Below are positions 19,477-30,931 of a stretch of DNA of 64,000 nucleotides, one piece after another; position 1 is the stretch's first letter; each line of letters opens with the position of its first letter. The notes under the pieces were generated by a model. That model had not been told where the DNA came from. It saw only the letters and a program-made list of their open reading frames with translations, and did not search any database. The stretch is taken from positions 22,088-86,087 of the forward strand of contig CALDZJ010000021.1 of assembly GCA_937944055.1 (NCBI GenBank), in the 5' to 3' direction. The DNA is from an uncultured Verrucomicrobiales bacterium (GTDB lineage: Bacteria; Verrucomicrobiota; Verrucomicrobiia; Verrucomicrobiales; Akkermansiaceae). The translations under genes were made by a program, and so were the position numbers.

Positions 19477-20417
19477 GAGCATTTAGAATTACGATTTGCG
19501 CAGAACTCGACCGCTAAAATCAAAACCACCCCGCAGGCCACCGCGCCTAATTGGAGCCAAGCCTCGGAACTTCCAAAATCCGGTAAACGCCAATTCTCAA
19601 AACCAATCACCTTTTCCTCCTCTAGCCCTTTTTTAAGGATGGTCTCTGTCACTTCATCTTTCCAAGGCCAGATGATGACAAGTGATCCTACCACGAAGCC
19701 GGTAATGCAACCGATGGCGCGATCATGATGAGCCTTGAAGAGCCAACTCAAAAAGCGTGAGAGCACCAGCAAGCCGACCACCGCACCGATTCCCACCGGA
19801 ATAATCACGGCGAGTGCACTCCCTAAATTTCCGGAAGTGAGGTCATTGACCGAGGCCAGCACGAGCCGGTAATTCCCCATCAAAAGGAGGACAAAAGATC
19901 CACTGAGTCCGGGAATAATCATACTGCACATCGCCGCCACCCCGCACAGTCCGAGGTAGAAAAAATCCATCCTCTCGGAGGCTGGAGTGAGAAAAGCCAT
20001 GGAGACCGCAATCGCAAGCCCCCCTAAAAAGACCAGCAGCACATCGCCTCCCCATTTCTTGACCGTCTTAGCGACCGAAGGAATGGAGGCCACGATTAAG
20101 CCAAAGAAAATCGACATGACGAGCACGGGGTTCGTCTCCAGTTGCCTTTCTAAAATCTTTGCGAGACTCACGATGCTGAAAGCGACCCCGAGCATGAGGG
20201 CAGCGAGAAAGCTGCCATCAATCTTTTTCCAAAGCGCGGCAATCTTAAAGCTGAGCCCTAGCTTGAGCGCTTCTAGGTCGAAGGCCTTAAGCGCATTAAT
20301 CAAACGCTCATAAATCCCCGTGATGAGCGCAATTGTCCCGCCAGAAACTCCGGGGACGACATTAGCCGCCCCCATCGCGAAGCCCTTAAAAAAGGTGCCG
20401 ATTTGCTCCCGGATCAT
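19473..20417 (-). CDS. DUF368 domain membrane protein (PopT-type undecaprenyl-phosphate translocase family)
   Basis: FFKGFAMGAANVVPGVSGGTIALITGIYERLINALKAFD and SMIIPGLSGSFVLLLMGNY, the paired PGVSGG/PGLSGS motifs of DUF368. Confidence 0.88.
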   Translation of the reverse strand: MIREQIGTFFKGFAMGAANVVPGVSGGTIALITGIYERLINALKAFDLEALKLGLSFKIAALWKKIDGSFLAALMLGVAFSIVSLAKILERQLETNPVLVMSIFFGLIVASIPSVAKTVKKWGGDVLLVFLGGLAIAVSMAFLTPASERMDFFYLGLCGVAAMCSMIIPGLSGSFVLLLMGNYRLVLASVNDLTSGNLGSALAVIIPVGIGAVVGLLVLSRFLSWLFKAHHDRAIGCITGFVVGSLVIIWPWKDEVTETILKKGLEEEKVIGFENWRLPDFGSSEAWLQLGAVACGVVLILAVEFCANRNSKCS

Positions 20418-22649
<2,232 letters not shown>

Positions 22650-22743
22650 CTATGCGAAAGCCTCGTTTTGGTCAATGCCCCGTCCAAGCATTGCGATCGG
22701 TCCGAGCTATCCAAGTGAGGGAAATCAACTTATAAGCAAGGGC

Positions 22744-23445
22744 ATGGATCTTTTCGGCCTCCACCACGGACTGAGCGTGCTCACCATCGCCCTCATTGCT
22801 GCAATTTGTATCCTAGCGGGGCGGCAGGGAGCGGCTTGGCCCCGGGTCCTACTGGCCTTCACCTGCCTCTCGGTCTTTCCCATCAATCAATTGGCTCTGA
22901 GCGTGCTGGATTTTCAAGTTCCGCTCAATAATCGCCTCCCCTTCCACCTCTGTGACCTCGCCGCCCTCACAGCGGGCTTTGGCATCTTGACCCTTAGGCC
23001 TCTTCTTTGCGAATTGACTTATTGTTGGGGGCTAGCCGGGACGCTACAGGGACTGATCACTCCGAATCTCGGCTGGGCATTTCCGCATCCGATGTTTTGG
23101 AGCTTCTTTATCCAGCACGGCGTGGTCGTGATTGTCGCCCTCTACTTACCTCTCGCCATGAAATGGCGGCCCCATCCCGGAGTCGTACCACGTATTCTGA
23201 TTTGGAACCAAGTTTACTTCCTCTCCGCGAGCTTTATCAATATCTCGCTGGGGACGAATTTCGGCTTCCTAGCAGCCAAGCCAGAGGGCGCCTCTCCGCT
23301 CGATTTCCTCGGCAAATGGCCCGTTTATTTGATTTGGCTACAAATTCTCGCCGCCCTCATCATGACTGCTCTTCTTTTACCCTTTCGTAAGACAATAAAC
23401 ATTTGGCGACCTCGCCGAATCAAGTTAAGTGGAAGCCATGAGTGA
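22744..23445 (+). CDS. TIGR02206/YwaF-like membrane protein
   Basis: Multi-TM protein MDLFGLHHGLSVLTIALIAAICILAGRQ; LPFHLCDLAALTAGFGIL; YCWGLAGTLQGLITPNLGWAFPHPMFWSFFIQHGVVVIVALYL. Confidence 0.8.
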   Translation: MDLFGLHHGLSVLTIALIAAICILAGRQGAAWPRVLLAFTCLSVFPINQLALSVLDFQVPLNNRLPFHLCDLAALTAGFGILTLRPLLCELTYCWGLAGTLQGLITPNLGWAFPHPMFWSFFIQHGVVVIVALYLPLAMKWRPHPGVVPRILIWNQVYFLSASFINISLGTNFGFLAAKPEGASPLDFLGKWPVYLIWLQILAALIMTALLLPFRKTINIWRPRRIKLSGSHE

Positions 23446-24667
23446 AGCCGCCAAACCCCAAAAGAAGAAACGTGTCAACGTCCGCCGACCAGACGTGATG
23501 ACCCTCGTGCAGGCCGAGGTGGAAAAACATTACCACTCACCCATCGTCGATAAATTACGCGATAGCGGTGGCTCAATCACGATTGGAAAATCCACCATCC
23601 GACTCGCTGAGCAATTTGGATTTTGCTACGGAGTGGAACGTGCGATCGACCTCGCCTATGCAGCCCGCCGGGTCTTCCCTGAGCAACGAATTTTCCTGAT
23701 TGGAGAAATCATCCATAACCCAGAAGTCAATAAGCAGCTGGCCAAAATGGACATCGTCTCCCTCCCTTGGAAGGAAATCACGAGCGACTATGATAGCCTC
23801 ACTGAAGAGGACGTCGTGATCGTTCCCGCATTCGGCGCGCCGACTTCTTTTACCGAGAAGATCGAGGCGCAAGGCTGCCACATTATTGATACCACCTGCG
23901 GTGATGTCATGAAAGTTTGGCGGAGAGTGCGCACCTATGCCAAGACTGGCATGACCTCTCTCATTCACGGCAAGCGCGGTCATGAGGAAACGCAAGCCAC
24001 CGCATCCCGGGCCGCTGGGGAAGATGGCAAAGGACACTACCTTATTGTTCTCACCCTCGAAGAGACTGACTACGTCTGTGACTTCATCCGCAATGGCGGA
24101 GACACTCAGGAGTTTCTCAATAAATTTGACCGCGCCCTCTCGGACGGCTTTGACCCAGCGATCCACCTCCAGCGGATCGGCGTTGCCAATCAAACCACCA
24201 TGCTCAAGAGCGAAACCGAGGAGATTCAACGCCGGATCCGCACCGCCATTACGGAGCGGGACGGCGATGCCCAAAACTTCCAAATGTTCGACACCATCTG
24301 TGGAGCCACGCAAGAGCGCCAAGACGCACTCTTTGACATGCTCAATGAGCCCATGGATCTTCTCCTCGTAGTCGGTGGCTACAATAGCTCAAACACCACT
24401 CACCTCGTCGAAATCGGACAAGAAAACCTCCCGACCTACTTCATTCGCAAGGCCTCCTGCCTCGAGTCACTCGAAACTGTGGTGCACTTTGACATCGAAA
24501 AAAGCGCTGAAATTTCCGCCCCTAATGTCCTCGCCGGATTTGATGACTCGGAAGTCACAATCGGCATCACGGCTGGAGCCTCCTGCCCCGCCAACCTCAT
24601 CGAGGAAACAATCGTCCGCGCTCTTGCTCTTCGCGGCATTTCCCGTGAGATGATCGAGAATAGCTAG
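23429..24667 (+). CDS. ispH: 4-hydroxy-3-methylbut-2-enyl diphosphate reductase (long form)
   Basis: AEQFGFCYGVERAIDLAYAARRVFPEQRIFLIGEIIHNPEVNKQL; IIDTTCGDVMKVWRRV; GITAGASCPANLIEETI. Confidence 0.94.
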   Translation: MEAMSEAAKPQKKKRVNVRRPDVMTLVQAEVEKHYHSPIVDKLRDSGGSITIGKSTIRLAEQFGFCYGVERAIDLAYAARRVFPEQRIFLIGEIIHNPEVNKQLAKMDIVSLPWKEITSDYDSLTEEDVVIVPAFGAPTSFTEKIEAQGCHIIDTTCGDVMKVWRRVRTYAKTGMTSLIHGKRGHEETQATASRAAGEDGKGHYLIVLTLEETDYVCDFIRNGGDTQEFLNKFDRALSDGFDPAIHLQRIGVANQTTMLKSETEEIQRRIRTAITERDGDAQNFQMFDTICGATQERQDALFDMLNEPMDLLLVVGGYNSSNTTHLVEIGQENLPTYFIRKASCLESLETVVHFDIEKSAEISAPNVLAGFDDSEVTIGITAGASCPANLIEETIVRALALRGISREMIENS

Positions 24668-24729
24668 CTCCTACTTCACTCACTCATGAACGTCAGCCCT
24701 TGCTTCGCCTTGTTCCTGCCACTTTAGAA

Positions 24730-25752
24730 ATGCTAAATTCCCTCTACCCGGCCGCCCGCAATCTGCTCTTTCGACTCGATGCCGAGCGCGCCCACCACGT
24801 CTCGATGGCGGGACTGCGCGTGAGCGAGAAACTGGGCATCCTACAGTCCATTTCAGAAACAAGCCCCGCCAAACCAGTCACAATTTGCGGACTGACTTTT
24901 CCAAATCCCGTTGGCCTCGCTGCTGGACTTGATAAGGAAGCAAACACGGTCGATGCACTCGGCGCACTCGGCTTCGGCCACATCGAAGTCGGGACTTTAA
25001 CGCCGAAACCGCAGGATGGAAACGAGGCCCCACGCCTCTTTCGCCTCCCAGAACATCAGGCCCTCATTAACCGCATGGGTTTTAACAACCCCGGCATCGA
25101 TGCAGGCCTCGCCAATGCTCGCTCATCCACCTCATTCTCAGGCATCCTCGGAATCAATATTGGCAAAAATAAAATCACCCCCAATGAAGAGGCCAATGAA
25201 GACTACGCCATTGCCTTTGAGAAAGCCTATCCTTGGGCCGACTATATCACGGCTAATTTCTCCTCCCCCAACACCCCCGGACTGCGTGACCTACAATCCG
25301 AGGACTCCGCCGCGCGCCTCCTCGAGGTCCTTAAAAATTTACAAAGCAAACTTCAGCAAGAATCCGGACGCTACGTCCCCTTCGCGCTCAAGGTCGCTCC
25401 TGACCTAGACACAGCGCAGATCGCGAGGCTCTCCCGCGTGCTCCGCGATGGCGGGCTCGATTTCCTCATCGCAACCAACACCACCTTGGAGCGCTCCGCC
25501 GTGGCAGGGCATCAAAACGCCAAGGAAGCAGGAGGCCTTTCCGGAGCTCCACTGACGAAGCACTCCACTGAAGTCATCGCCCAATTCCATACCGATCTCG
25601 GACAAAAAGTCCCCATCATTGGCGCTGGAGGAATTTTCACAGCCGAAGACGCCCTTGCGAAAAAAGCCGCCGGAGCCTCCCTCGTCCAGCTCTACACCGG
25701 CTTTGTCTACCGCGGCCCCGCTTTGATTCACGAGATTATCCGCGCTTGGTAA
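24730..25752 (+). CDS. pyrD: Quinone-dependent dihydroorotate dehydrogenase
   Basis: ICGLTFPNPVGLAAGLDKEANTVDALGALGFGHIEVGTLTPKPQDGNEAPRLFRLPEHQALINRMGFNNPGIDA; NFSSPNTPGLRDLQ. Confidence 0.96.
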   Translation: MLNSLYPAARNLLFRLDAERAHHVSMAGLRVSEKLGILQSISETSPAKPVTICGLTFPNPVGLAAGLDKEANTVDALGALGFGHIEVGTLTPKPQDGNEAPRLFRLPEHQALINRMGFNNPGIDAGLANARSSTSFSGILGINIGKNKITPNEEANEDYAIAFEKAYPWADYITANFSSPNTPGLRDLQSEDSAARLLEVLKNLQSKLQQESGRYVPFALKVAPDLDTAQIARLSRVLRDGGLDFLIATNTTLERSAVAGHQNAKEAGGLSGAPLTKHSTEVIAQFHTDLGQKVPIIGAGGIFTAEDALAKKAAGASLVQLYTGFVYRGPALIHEIIRAW

Positions 25753-25778
25753 ATCTCAAATCACTTCCATAGTCCTTC

Positions 25779-26735
25779 ATGACGACCCATGAAGCGGCTT
25801 ACCACGGCTCCCTCATCGCCGATGCTTTGGCAATGCCCGTTCATTGGTATTACGATCGGGATGCACTCGATCGGGACTACCCAGATCTTCAGGACTACCG
25901 CGCTCCGCACCCCCATCACCCCGATAGCATTCTCTGGCGCTCGGATTTCACTCCCTTCAATGAAAAGGCCGAAATCTTGCATGAGCAAGCCGCCTTCTGG
26001 GGCCAGAAAAATATCCACTATCACCAAAATCTAAAGGCCGGAGAAAACACCGTTAATTTCAAACTCGCCCGGCTTCTCTACGAGCAAGTCTCGGCCCTAG
26101 GTCAATACGATTCCACCGCTTGGATCACCCTCTACATTGAGAAAATGCGCACCCCAGGTTGGCATCGTGATACCTACCTAGAAGAATACCACCGGGCATT
26201 TTTCAATCGCTACGCACAAGGCAAACCCCTCCTCAAATGTGGCATCTCAGATGAGCACATTGGCGGACTGGCCACCGTTCCAGCCCTCCTCGCGGCCCTT
26301 CCAGCGGGCGACCATCGGAAATGTGTTAAAACACACGTGGCCCTCACCCATCGCCACTCTAACCTCCTCCGCGCCGCTGATTGTCTCGCCCGTCTCCTTC
26401 AAGAAATCTCGACCGGGATCTCACTCCACCAAGCCCTCATGACTGCGGCAGGGGATTGGTTTTCCACTCGCAAGGCAGAAGCATGGTCTCATCAAGCAGA
26501 TCGCCACGTAATCGGCCAGCGGTTCAGCCCCGCCTGCTACATCGATCAAGCCTTCCCCGCCGCGCTCTACCTCGCTTGGAAATATCATGATAATTTCCCC
26601 GCTGCCGTCATCGCGAACGCCCAAGTCGGCGGAGACAGCTGCCACCGAGGAGCAGTGGTGGGCTCACTCGTAGCCGCCGAGTTTTACCGAAAAAATGGAA
26701 GCTTTGATCTTAATCCATTTCCGCACTCTGATTAA
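25779..26735 (+). CDS. ADP-ribosylglycohydrolase family protein
   Basis: YHGSLIADALAMPVHWYYD near N-term; C-term ANAQVGGDSCHRGAVVGSLVAAEF resembling the paired Asp motif of the family. Confidence 0.82.
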   Translation: MTTHEAAYHGSLIADALAMPVHWYYDRDALDRDYPDLQDYRAPHPHHPDSILWRSDFTPFNEKAEILHEQAAFWGQKNIHYHQNLKAGENTVNFKLARLLYEQVSALGQYDSTAWITLYIEKMRTPGWHRDTYLEEYHRAFFNRYAQGKPLLKCGISDEHIGGLATVPALLAALPAGDHRKCVKTHVALTHRHSNLLRAADCLARLLQEISTGISLHQALMTAAGDWFSTRKAEAWSHQADRHVIGQRFSPACYIDQAFPAALYLAWKYHDNFPAAVIANAQVGGDSCHRGAVVGSLVAAEFYRKNGSFDLNPFPHSD

Positions 26736-26976
26736 GGAGGCTCCGGCCTGAAATCCGCTTCATGGCCCGGCGATTTTCGCGGAACTTCCCCTCATGCTTC
26801 GTCACCCGTCCACTGACTCGCTTACGCCACATTCGGAAACTCCGCAGCTTTAAGTTCTTCCTCATCACCTTGATGACCTCCGCCTCGCTTAAACCAGTCT
26901 GCTTCTCGATCTCATCAAACGTCGTGCGATCTTCCCACGCCATTCGGATAATGCGATTTTTCAAGTCCTCCTTCAT
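26710..26976 (-). CDS. TIGR03643-like small protein
   Basis: DLKNRIIRMAWEDRTTFDEIEKQTGLSEAEVIKVMRKNLKLRSFRMWRKRVSGR. Confidence 0.8.
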   Translation of the reverse strand: MKEDLKNRIIRMAWEDRTTFDEIEKQTGLSEAEVIKVMRKNLKLRSFRMWRKRVSGRVTKHEGKFRENRRAMKRISGRSLLNQSAEMD

Positions 26977-27093
26977 TCACAATCCATCGACCCATTTCAC
27001 AAAAACGCAAATTCATCATGATCATGAAGTCACGGGCCCGCCCCGTGGAGTGAGATTTGCCTTACTCCGCTTCGCCCCCAAGTGAAGCTCCCA

Positions 27094-28251
27094 CTATCCT
27101 CCGTGAAAGCCGCAGATCTCACGCGCCACTTTACGAGCCTCAAGGTCCGCATTTACGACCACTTCCAGCTCTTGTGACTCCAGATGCTCCACCCGCTGCA
27201 TCGTTTTCTCCACCACTTCCCAAATCCCCGGAAAACTCAGCGCCCGATTCCGAAAGGCGGCATTCGCAATCTCATTCGCCGCATTTAAAACCGCCGGTAA
27301 AGTCCCACCCCGCTCTCCCGCCTCGCGCGCCAGACTCAAGGCTGGAAAATCAGCTTCGCGCGGGGCCTCAAATTCTAATTTAGCCAAGCTCGCAAAGTCC
27401 AAGGGCTTCAGTTCGTTCTTCAGCCGTTCCGGCCACACCACCGCATACTGAATCGGGAAACACATATCAGTCGTACTGAGCTGCGCCAAGACACTGCAAT
27501 CAACAAATTCCACCATCGAGTGAACGATACTCTGAGGATGGACCACCACCTCCACTTTCGACATCGGCAGATCAAAGAGCCAGCGCGCCTCGATCATTTC
27601 CAAGCCTTTGTTAAAAAGACTCGCCGAATCAATCGTGATTTTTTGCCCCATTTTCCAAGTTGGGTGCTTCAACGCATCCTCCAAACGCACCTCAGAGAGC
27701 CGCTCAGCCGGCCAAGTCCGGAAAGGTCCACCTGAAGCCGTGACAATCAGTCGCCGCACCTCCTCCGGCCCTCCCTGATGGCCCTCCAAGCATTGAAAAA
27801 TCGCATTGTGTTCACTATCAACCGGCAAAATATTCACCCCCTTTTCACGCGCCGCCTTCATCACAACCTCCCCTGCCATAACGAGAATTTCCTTACTCGC
27901 CACCGCCACATCACAGCCCAACTCGATCGCCCTCAAAGTCGGACGCAAACCCTCCACCCCCACGATCGCCACCAGCACTAAGTCCGGTTTCGTCGCCTCC
28001 ACAATCTCTACCAAGCCCTCAGCTCCGGCAAAGATCTCGCGCCCCTTCCCCTGCAAAGCCGAGGCCCGAGACTCGTCCGCTAGGCAAAGATGCCCGACTC
28101 CGAACTCCACCGCCTGCGCCTCCAAGTCCTCCACTCGCGTTCCCGCAGCCAGCCCCACCACCCTCATACGCTCCGGAATTTGCCGCGCCACCATTAGAGC
28201 GCTCGTGCCAATCGACCCCGTAGAACCTAAAATTAATACCCTTTTACTCAT
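27094..28251 (-). CDS. dxr: 1-deoxy-D-xylulose-5-phosphate reductoisomerase
   Basis: KRVLILGSTGSIGTSALMVARQIP; LPVDSEHNAIFQCL; TASGGPFR; HPTWKMGQKITIDSASLFNKGLEMIEARWLFD; HPQSIVHSMVEF. Confidence 0.97.
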   Translation of the reverse strand: MSKRVLILGSTGSIGTSALMVARQIPERMRVVGLAAGTRVEDLEAQAVEFGVGHLCLADESRASALQGKGREIFAGAEGLVEIVEATKPDLVLVAIVGVEGLRPTLRAIELGCDVAVASKEILVMAGEVVMKAAREKGVNILPVDSEHNAIFQCLEGHQGGPEEVRRLIVTASGGPFRTWPAERLSEVRLEDALKHPTWKMGQKITIDSASLFNKGLEMIEARWLFDLPMSKVEVVVHPQSIVHSMVEFVDCSVLAQLSTTDMCFPIQYAVVWPERLKNELKPLDFASLAKLEFEAPREADFPALSLAREAGERGGTLPAVLNAANEIANAAFRNRALSFPGIWEVVEKTMQRVEHLESQELEVVVNADLEARKVAREICGFHGG

Positions 28252-29147
28252 GAGACGAGGCCAGTTGCGATCAGATAGAAATAGGTCACCGGAGCAGCGA
28301 AGCAGAGGCTATCCACTAGATCGAGAATCCCCCCGATCCCCGGCATGAGTTTCCCCGAGTCTTTCACCTCCAAACTACGCTTCAGGACCGACTCAGCCAA
28401 ATCTCCAGCCACCGCCACCAAACCGATGAGCAAGGCGAGAATCGCGACATGCAACGGAGCGATCCAAGCCAAAAGCTCTCCGGATAGGGCCCACACACTC
28501 CAAGCCGCCAGCTGAGCAAAGCCTAACGCTCCCACAAAACCTTCCCACGTTTTCGCAGGGCTCAAATGCGGAGCCATCTTATTTTTCCCAATTAAGGAAC
28601 CCGTGATATAAGCGCCCATATCGGTGAATTTCGCTGAAGCAATCATCAGGAGGATCAGCCAAGCACCGGGAACCGCTCCCCCCGTCTCCGGCAAGAACAT
28701 CAATCGAAAAACAAAAGAGCCAAAAAGAATAGGCACATAAACATAGGCAAGAAGAGCATCACCGAGGGCGTCCACGCTCTTCCGCCCCTCGATCTCGAAC
28801 ATGAAGCGTTGGTAAAAACCAAAGAGAACCAGAACGACCAAGCCCAAGATCTCTAAGCGGAAATCATCATGGCGAATGCTCCCCTGAATCAGAAAGACCC
28901 CCGTGAGCAGCGCCGTGAGTGAGCCTAAAATCAAACCCGTCTTCCGACATTCACCACCCGGAAACTTTGCAAAAAGACCGCGGAATTCCACCGCTCCAGC
29001 CACCGTCAAAAAACCTATGAGAGCAAAAAAAGCCCACGCATTTTGCGAGACAAAGACCGCAGTCACGATGGCCCACAAAATAAGCGTACTCATCAAGCGG
29101 GCTCGGAAAACTTCCGCCTTAGTCTGCTTCTTCAGCTCCGTTGCCAT
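28248..29147 (-). CDS. cdsA: Phosphatidate cytidylyltransferase
   Basis: FTDMGAYITGSLIGKNKMAPHLSPAKTWEGFVGALGFAQLA; C-term signature GDLAESVLKRSLEVKDSGKLMPGIGGILDLVDSLCFAAPVTY. Confidence 0.95.
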   Translation of the reverse strand: MATELKKQTKAEVFRARLMSTLILWAIVTAVFVSQNAWAFFALIGFLTVAGAVEFRGLFAKFPGGECRKTGLILGSLTALLTGVFLIQGSIRHDDFRLEILGLVVLVLFGFYQRFMFEIEGRKSVDALGDALLAYVYVPILFGSFVFRLMFLPETGGAVPGAWLILLMIASAKFTDMGAYITGSLIGKNKMAPHLSPAKTWEGFVGALGFAQLAAWSVWALSGELLAWIAPLHVAILALLIGLVAVAGDLAESVLKRSLEVKDSGKLMPGIGGILDLVDSLCFAAPVTYFYLIATGLVS

Positions 29148-29280
29148 CCCGTGATCTTTGAGAGAAGCTTATCAGCGGGCAATGACAATTCCTGAAAATA
29201 ATTTGCAACTCACCCGCCACCCCTCGGTTTGATCACACGAAACCGAGAAGACTCCCTCTCGAACAATCACAAAAGAAAGA

Positions 29281-29835
29281 ATGAACATAATGAAAATGAA
29301 AATCACCTCACTTGTAGTAGCCCTCGCGACCTGCTCCCTTGCCAGCTCCACCGCCTCCGCACAGAGCGGAGCCAACGGAGAAAAGAAGCAAGGAACAAGC
29401 GAGGAGAAGGGCAAAAGAAAAGGACAGCGCGCGATTCCCGCCGAGCTTTTAGAGAAATTCGATAAAGACGGCGACGGCATGCTCAACGCCCAAGAGCGCC
29501 AAGCGGCAATGGATGCCCGCCGCTCCGAAATGCTCGAAAAATTCGATAAAGATGGCGACGGTAAACTGAATGCTGAAGAGCGTAAAGCCGCCCGAGAGGC
29601 TCGCCGCAGCGCAATTCTGGAGCGCTTCGATAAAGACGGCGACGGCAAGCTGAATGATGAGGAAAGAGCCGAAATGCGGAAAGAACTCCCCCAGCGCGTC
29701 AGTAAAAAACGAGGCCCTCGTGGCAATAAAGGCACAAAGGGCGGTAAAGCTGGTAAAGCCGGCAAAGGACCGAAAGGACCGAAAGGACCGAAAGGGAAAA
29801 ACGGCAAGGCTGGCAAAAGAGCCCAAGCTCAGTAA
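29281..29835 (+). CDS. Secreted EF-hand protein with collagen-like, Lys-rich C-terminal tail
   Basis: Three EF-hand loops (FDKDGDGMLNAQE, FDKDGDGKLNAEE, FDKDGDGKLNDEE) and tail GNKGTKGGKAGKAGKGPKGPKGPKGKNGKAGKRAQAQ. Confidence 0.85.
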   Translation: MNIMKMKITSLVVALATCSLASSTASAQSGANGEKKQGTSEEKGKRKGQRAIPAELLEKFDKDGDGMLNAQERQAAMDARRSEMLEKFDKDGDGKLNAEERKAAREARRSAILERFDKDGDGKLNDEERAEMRKELPQRVSKKRGPRGNKGTKGGKAGKAGKGPKGPKGPKGKNGKAGKRAQAQ

Positions 29836-29854
29836 AGCCCCCCACTCCTAAAAT

Positions 29855-29895
29855 AAGGGCGGCCCTGCAAATTGCAGGAACCGCCCTATTTTTTT
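29855..29895 (+). terminator. Rho-independent terminator
   Basis: AGGGCGG-CCCTGCAAATTGCAGGAA-CCGCCCT followed by ATTTTTTT. Confidence 0.88.
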
Positions 29896-29921
29896 AAAAA
29901 CTGAAAGAGAGAGAAAATGCT

Positions 29922-30395
29922 CTACTTCTTGAGAAGATCGCGGATCTCTTCGAGCAGCACTTCCTGCTTCGCAGGCTCTTCTGGAGCCTCCTCTTCTTCC
30001 TTCTGCATGGAAGCCATCACTTTCTTAATCACGATGAAGACCACGAAAGCCAATAAAATGAAGGAGATGAGCTCCGTGATGAAAGTTCCATAGTTGATCG
30101 CAACCTCTGGAACGGCCTCCGTGACGATCTTTTCACCGTCCTTAACCTCAGGCACTCCAGGTTGGAGAACGGCTTTCATTTTTGAAAAATCGACCTTTCC
30201 CAAGACCATCCCGAGAGGCGGCATGAAAACATCAGAGACGAGAGACTTCATGACAGTCGCAAATGCGCCGCCGATAATGATTCCGACCGCCATGTCGATC
30301 AGGTTTCCTTTAAATGCGAATTCTTTGAATTGTTTAAGCATAGAGTTTAGTTGTTGTTTCAGCCTCCGAATATCCACTTTTCCTCCCGCTTGCAA
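29922..30395 (-). CDS. mscL: Large-conductance mechanosensitive channel
   Basis: MLKQFKEFAFKGNLIDMAVGIIIGGAFATVMKSLVSDVFMPPLGMVLGKVDF. Likely start at MLKQFKEF downstream of the ORF-track start. Confidence 0.94.
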   Translation of the reverse strand: MQAGGKVDIRRLKQQLNSMLKQFKEFAFKGNLIDMAVGIIIGGAFATVMKSLVSDVFMPPLGMVLGKVDFSKMKAVLQPGVPEVKDGEKIVTEAVPEVAINYGTFITELISFILLAFVVFIVIKKVMASMQKEEEEAPEEPAKQEVLLEEIRDLLKK

Positions 30396-30463
30396 GTCCT
30401 ACTTCATTCCCTTCAGGATGATTGCTTTTCAGGATGATTGCTCCATCCTCTCACCTCACCACT

Positions 30464-30880
30464 ATGAAGATGAAATTGCGAAATTCCCTCACCATCGCCA
30501 TGACCTCCTTGACCATCCTTCTCTGTGGCTATGCCGTCGGCTTCCTATTGGGCGAAAAAAAGGGAAAAAAAATGGCGACCTCCATCGCGATTTCCCCCCC
30601 CGGCCTCGGGGATCAAAAAGCACCCTGGGTGCAGCGTAGCTTGGAAAAATTTGACCAAGAATTACGGCTCTCCTCAAATCAGAAAAAGCTCGCCCGTGCT
30701 GAAATCACGACGACTTATGACCACATCCGTAAAAGTCGCCTCGAGGCTCTCAAACACTACTCCTCTCACATCGTCGATCTCCATTCCAGACTCCTCCCTC
30801 ACTTGGACGCCCCCCAAAAAGAACTCGTGATCAAACAACGAGACGCTTTACAAGAAACCCTCGACCTAGGCCTCCAGTAA
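30464..30880 (+). CDS. Membrane-anchored small periplasmic protein, CpxP/Spy-like (putative)
   Basis: N-term TM LTIAMTSLTILLCGYAVGFLLG; LEKFDQELRLSSNQKKLARAEI...LLPHLDAPQKELVIKQRDAL. Confidence 0.55.
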   Translation: MKMKLRNSLTIAMTSLTILLCGYAVGFLLGEKKGKKMATSIAISPPGLGDQKAPWVQRSLEKFDQELRLSSNQKKLARAEITTTYDHIRKSRLEALKHYSSHIVDLHSRLLPHLDAPQKELVIKQRDALQETLDLGLQ

Positions 30881-30931
30881 GATTCTCCCAGCTGCTCAGA
30901 CTCCTCGCTTTCTCACCCCTCCAAAAATCCC

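Noticed and set aside
23573-24322. 249-aa minus-strand ORF antisense to ispH
   Set aside because: Antisense shadow ORF over a strong ispH call; no recognisable domain.
29172-29816. 214-aa minus-strand ORF rich in FGPFGPLPALPALP
   Set aside because: Antisense of the EF-hand/collagen-like gene; its repeats mirror the 9-bp sense-strand repeat.
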